This document shows, piece by piece, positions 62,501 through 64,000 of a DNA stretch of 64,000 nt. The notes beneath the pieces were generated by a model. The model was not told the DNA's origin. It did no database searches and was given only the letters and a program-made list of their open reading frames with translations. How positions within the stretch are numbered: the first letter of the stretch is position 1; every line of letters begins with the position of its first letter. The DNA lies in assembly GCF_018130785.1 (NCBI RefSeq), contig NZ_JAFCJT010000009.1, forward strand, positions 1 to 64,000. The letters run 5' to 3'. A program made the position numbers and the translations under genes. The stretch comes from Bradyrhizobium liaoningense. Its GTDB lineage: Bacteria > Pseudomonadota > Alphaproteobacteria > Rhizobiales > Xanthobacteraceae.

Positions 62501-62680
62501 GGAGCGCTCGAAGGCACCCGCGTCGAGGAGGCGTTTTTCGTCAAGTGCGACCGCACCACCATGACGCAGACCGACATCGACCAGGGACGACTGATCTGCC
62601 TGGTGGGCGTCGCGCCCGTGAAGCCGGCGGAGTTCGTGATCGTGCGCATCGGCTTGTGGACGGCGCACGCCGAGGAGTGA
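59555..62680 (+). CDS. Giant contractile-tail sheath protein with inserted modules
   Basis: This 1041-residue sheath protein is about twice the usual sheath length. The N-terminal sheath domain (about 1-100: YLAPAVYVEEVDTGSKPIEG, AVEGFFTNGGKRVFITRVLD) and the core from about 522 onward (IEVRALDAGAWGNRLQVGAE; YALYHPWLVIP-like segment; GVHKAPANEVVRGVTGLQRL; GIRVYGGRVITSDSDWKYVN; VWRNGALEGTRVEEAFFVKC) match contractile sheaths. Between them, residues about 116-518 hold five tandem beta-rich modules of about 75 residues (consensus V-V-GFA-GD---IG---AE---I). A GGAGAG site precedes the start. It would polymerise around the tube encoded next. Confidence 0.88.
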   Translation: MPEYLAPAVYVEEVDTGSKPIEGVSTSTAGMVGMTERGPLNVPILITSNGEYQRWFGGYLDPDVFDAERCYLPHAVEGFFTNGGKRVFITRVLDPGAASVARRPLVAPDATAPATTQLLSSAAAAASSVIVADGTGFAAADTVQIGTGTGAEFRTINAPLNNASVLALTLPLSFEHAAAQTVEVRTIVDNPAPLPQVHSSTLQADAAEGARSITLVSAAFTPALAGGQLLRIGSGGTAEYIVVAGAPAGNVVPLRAPLRLLHSATAQVFRQDVTVPLGPPSTQVAAGGVAAGASVVNVASTAGFAAGDFLFFDHTNPDREEYRPIGGLVRLSLDKQAYANYPTGSLVEVVTIAPATPPSYDLTADAAANTNVIQVSNRSTMKVNDVVQIGLAADAEFAQIAAMPATAPGNNPGPLVLRSALRRKHDAMANVIFRFVDPLTTTFATTLAIDSAMDETSLIVAAAGSISASTIVRVTPPGGTPSYHVVSAAPVTLTARNVPLDLPLDLPHAAGEAMVTRTPMIEVRALDAGAWGNRLQVGAEVAGQPLLTTTIRQIVPGGLRLNSAAGVEAGTELVVTDAGGIETAHKVQAIDRQNNYLITLETGTPLPGTAAINNPVRSREYRFVVELLRQPDPANPSRNNTAIDREVFAALSLDPRHSRYFERIVGATWDTTNPALTQDDAGRDLRKSDRRSEGESAYIRVRDLSPGTGLRAGPVADYEVRPDGTRRLILLRLSRGDDALGAVTDAIYIGTDNTEPEQRTGLFTLRNIEDISIVAAPGRTSVTMQAGLINHCELARYRFAVLDGTPPPADTMTNVQVQRQQFDTKYAALYHPWLVIPEPYPLNPAMPADYPLPPSGHMLGIYARTDIERGVHKAPANEVVRGVTGLQRLLNKEQHDILNPYPVNINVIRDFRANNRGIRVYGGRVITSDSDWKYVNVRRLLIFIEASIDRGLQWVVFEPNAEPLWARVRRSVSNFLTQVWRNGALEGTRVEEAFFVKCDRTTMTQTDIDQGRLICLVGVAPVKPAEFVIVRIGLWTAHAEE

Positions 62681-62737
62681 CGCAAACATCGCGTAAGACG
62701 GCGCCGTTCCCGCGCGAGCGCAACAGGAGAGACAGCG

Positions 62738-63178
62738 ATGGCGACCGACAAACGAAACGATCCCTTTCGCGCCTACAATTTCTCCATCGAGATCGATGGC
62801 GTGCCGAGCGGCGCATTCTCGGAGGTCGGCGGCCTGACCGCCGAGGGCGACGCGGTCGACTACCGCGAGGGCACCGACCTGCAACGCAACGTCCGCAAGC
62901 TGGTCGGGCTGCGCAAGTACACGAACCTCACGCTCAAGCGCGGCTACACGCCCGATAACGTGCTCTGGAAGTGGTACAACAACATCATGAACGGCGACCC
63001 CGATCGCCGCAACGTCACCATCGTGCTGATGAACGAGGCGCGCGAGCCGGTGCTGCGCTGGCATGCCGAGAACGCCTGGATCAACAAGATAGAAGGTCCG
63101 GCCTTCAAGGCAAGCGGCAACGAGGTGGCGATGGAATCGGTGGAACTCGTCCACGAGGGTCTCACGCTCGAGATGTAA
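62738..63178 (+). CDS. Tail tube protein (gp19-like)
   Basis: This 146-residue tube protein matches the T4 gp19-like/eCIS inner tube family: PFRAYNFSIEIDGVPSGAFS, EVGGLTAEGDAVDYREGTDL, LKRGYTPDNVLWKWYNNIMN and a C-terminal beta strand (VAMESVELVHEGLTLEM). Hexameric rings of it stack to form the rigid tube inside the contractile sheath. It lies 57 bases after the giant sheath and 16 bases before the second sheath. The start is preceded by AGGAGAG. Confidence 0.92.
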   Translation: MATDKRNDPFRAYNFSIEIDGVPSGAFSEVGGLTAEGDAVDYREGTDLQRNVRKLVGLRKYTNLTLKRGYTPDNVLWKWYNNIMNGDPDRRNVTIVLMNEAREPVLRWHAENAWINKIEGPAFKASGNEVAMESVELVHEGLTLEM

Positions 63179-63194
63179 GGGGGAGCGCTCCGCG

Positions 63195-64000
63195 ATGGCC
63201 ACCTACGAGACACCAGGAGCCTATATCGAGCGCGCCGACCGCGCGCAGGGCGGTATCAGCCGCCTGCGCACGGATATCGCGGGCTTCGTCGGCATCGCAG
63301 AGCGCGGGCCGGCACGGCGCGCGGTCGCGATCGAGTCTTGGAAGCAGTTCAACGCGGTGTTCGGCGGCTTCTTCCCGCACGGCTATCTCGCCTATGTGGT
63401 GAAGGCCTTCTTCGAAAATGGCGGCCGACGCTGTTGGGTCGTGCGGGTCGAGGGCAAGGCCGCGCTGACGGCGAGCGCGGTCCTCAAGGCTTCAGCGGGC
63501 GCGCCGGTGTGGCGCGCGGAGGCCGAGTCGAGCGGCGCCTGGGGCAATGGACTCAGCCTGCGGCTGATCGAGGTCCGCCGCGTCGCGCGTCGCGCCACCA
63601 GGGTCACGCCGGATTTCGCGGTGGTGGATTCGGTCGCCGGCTTCTCGCGCGCGGGCACGGTGGAGCTCGTCCAGGACAAGGGCGGCGCCATCGTTCGCGA
63701 GCTGCGCATGTTGAGCGCGGTCGATTCGGAGAGCGGCAAGCTGATCTGGAACATCGGCGATGCCGCGCTGCGACTCCAGAGCGACGCACCGCTGGCGTCG
63801 CTGATTGATCCGGTGCTGCCGCTGCGCATCGAGACCGTGTCCTATCAACTCCAGGTCTCGAAAGACGGACGTCCGTGGCGTGTCTATGACGACCTGGCGC
63901 TTTCGCCTGACCATCCGCGCTACGGCCCGAAGATCGTCAACGGCGTCGGCAGCCTGTTCGCGCCGGCGAGCCGCGGCGGCCGGCCGCCGCAGCCGGAGCG
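63195..64000 (+). CDS. Second contractile sheath protein (cut by window edge)
   Basis: The first 268 codons of a second sheath gene are present and the frame is open to the end of the window. The N-terminal sheath domain is clear (TYETPGAYIERADRAQGGIS, GIAERGPARRAVAIESWKQF, FFENGGRRCWVVRV, SSGAWGNGLSLRLIEVRR). It is followed by one stretch that resembles the beta module of the neighbouring proteins (VVDSVAGFSRAGTVELVQD, LQSDAPLASLIDP). Unlike the first sheath, the GAWGN core follows the N-terminal domain after a short linker. GGGAGCG precedes the start. Multiple sheath paralogues are normal in eCIS loci. Confidence 0.88.
   Translation, partial: MATYETPGAYIERADRAQGGISRLRTDIAGFVGIAERGPARRAVAIESWKQFNAVFGGFFPHGYLAYVVKAFFENGGRRCWVVRVEGKAALTASAVLKASAGAPVWRAEAESSGAWGNGLSLRLIEVRRVARRATRVTPDFAVVDSVAGFSRAGTVELVQDKGGAIVRELRMLSAVDSESGKLIWNIGDAALRLQSDAPLASLIDPVLPLRIETVSYQLQVSKDGRPWRVYDDLALSPDHPRYGPKIVNGVGSLFAPASRGGRPPQPE

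Noticed and set aside
61157..63202. 681-codon minus-strand frame
   Set aside because: It is antisense to the sheath and tube genes, which match known families; no domain is visible in the minus frame.
57512..64000. Prophage or type VI secretion system
   Set aside because: There are no head, packaging, integrase, VipA/VipB or Tss genes in view; DUF4255 plus sheath and tube in this order fits an eCIS. The rest of the locus is outside the window, so a tailocin is not fully excluded.
1..64000. CRISPR arrays, riboswitches, rRNA genes, replication origins
   Set aside because: No regularly spaced short repeats, no recognisable riboswitch core, no rRNA sequence and no origin-like iteron cluster were seen on either strand.

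Overview
The window is GC-rich, densely coded alphaproteobacterial DNA. It most likely comes from Bradyrhizobium or a close relative. The main reasons are the many acyl-CoA and branched-chain-type (HAAT) ABC transporter genes, the strong GGAGG-type ribosome binding sites, and two copies (about 1.6 and 3.8 kb) of a palindromic repeat with the core GATGGGTTTCGCTTCGCTCTA, which I recognise from Bradyrhizobium genomes. The genus is an inference.

Layout. 0-0.8 kb: the tail of an IS1182-type transposase gene. 0.9-10.95 kb: assorted accessory genes. These are an ester cyclase, an SRPBCC/ArsR pair with a clear operator, an AraC-GyrI regulator, a serine hydrolase, a 758-residue protein with a metzincin-like zinc site, an AraC regulator divergent from a secreted alpha/beta hydrolase, and a frameshifted VOC gene. 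11.4-52.0 kb: a continuous catabolic block for organic acids handled as CoA thioesters. It has six acyl-CoA ligases, six periplasmic HAAT substrate-binding proteins but one membrane/ATPase core, two enoyl-CoA hydratases, an acyl-CoA dehydrogenase, thiolase, SDR, CoA-transferase, a frameshifted racemase-type CoA-transferase, two carboxyltransferases, a free biotin carrier and a single-chain BC-BCCP-CT acyl-CoA carboxylase, with three TetR and one MarR regulator. 52.0-56.1 kb: a gene-poor zone with an amidohydrolase, gene fragments and repeats. 56.1-64.0 kb: two receiver-like proteins, then the start of an extracellular contractile injection system (eCIS) locus (DUF4255 protein, modular accessory protein, giant sheath, tube, second sheath) that runs off the right end.

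How the parts work together. Each segment of the catabolic block pairs a binding protein with a CoA ligase and a carbon-processing enzyme. One segment (17.0-20.4 kb) has TetR, an APH-type kinase, a small DUF6285 protein and an acyl-CoA dehydrogenase. This is the lvaA-lvaB-lvaC arrangement known from levulinate and 4-hydroxyacid catabolism. Another has a MarR regulator whose 18-bp operator recurs, with 16 of 18 positions the same, before a binding-protein gene 6.5 kb away.

A 250-bp repeat lies just outside each end of the block (11036-11285 and 52247-52496, same orientation), with a third, decayed copy at 55292-55536. Together with frameshifted genes at or near both ends, this suggests that the block is a mobile or rearranged unit. 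The eCIS sheath carries about five tandem beta-rich modules of about 75 residues in place of the usual short linker, and the same module type occurs in the neighbouring 468-residue protein.
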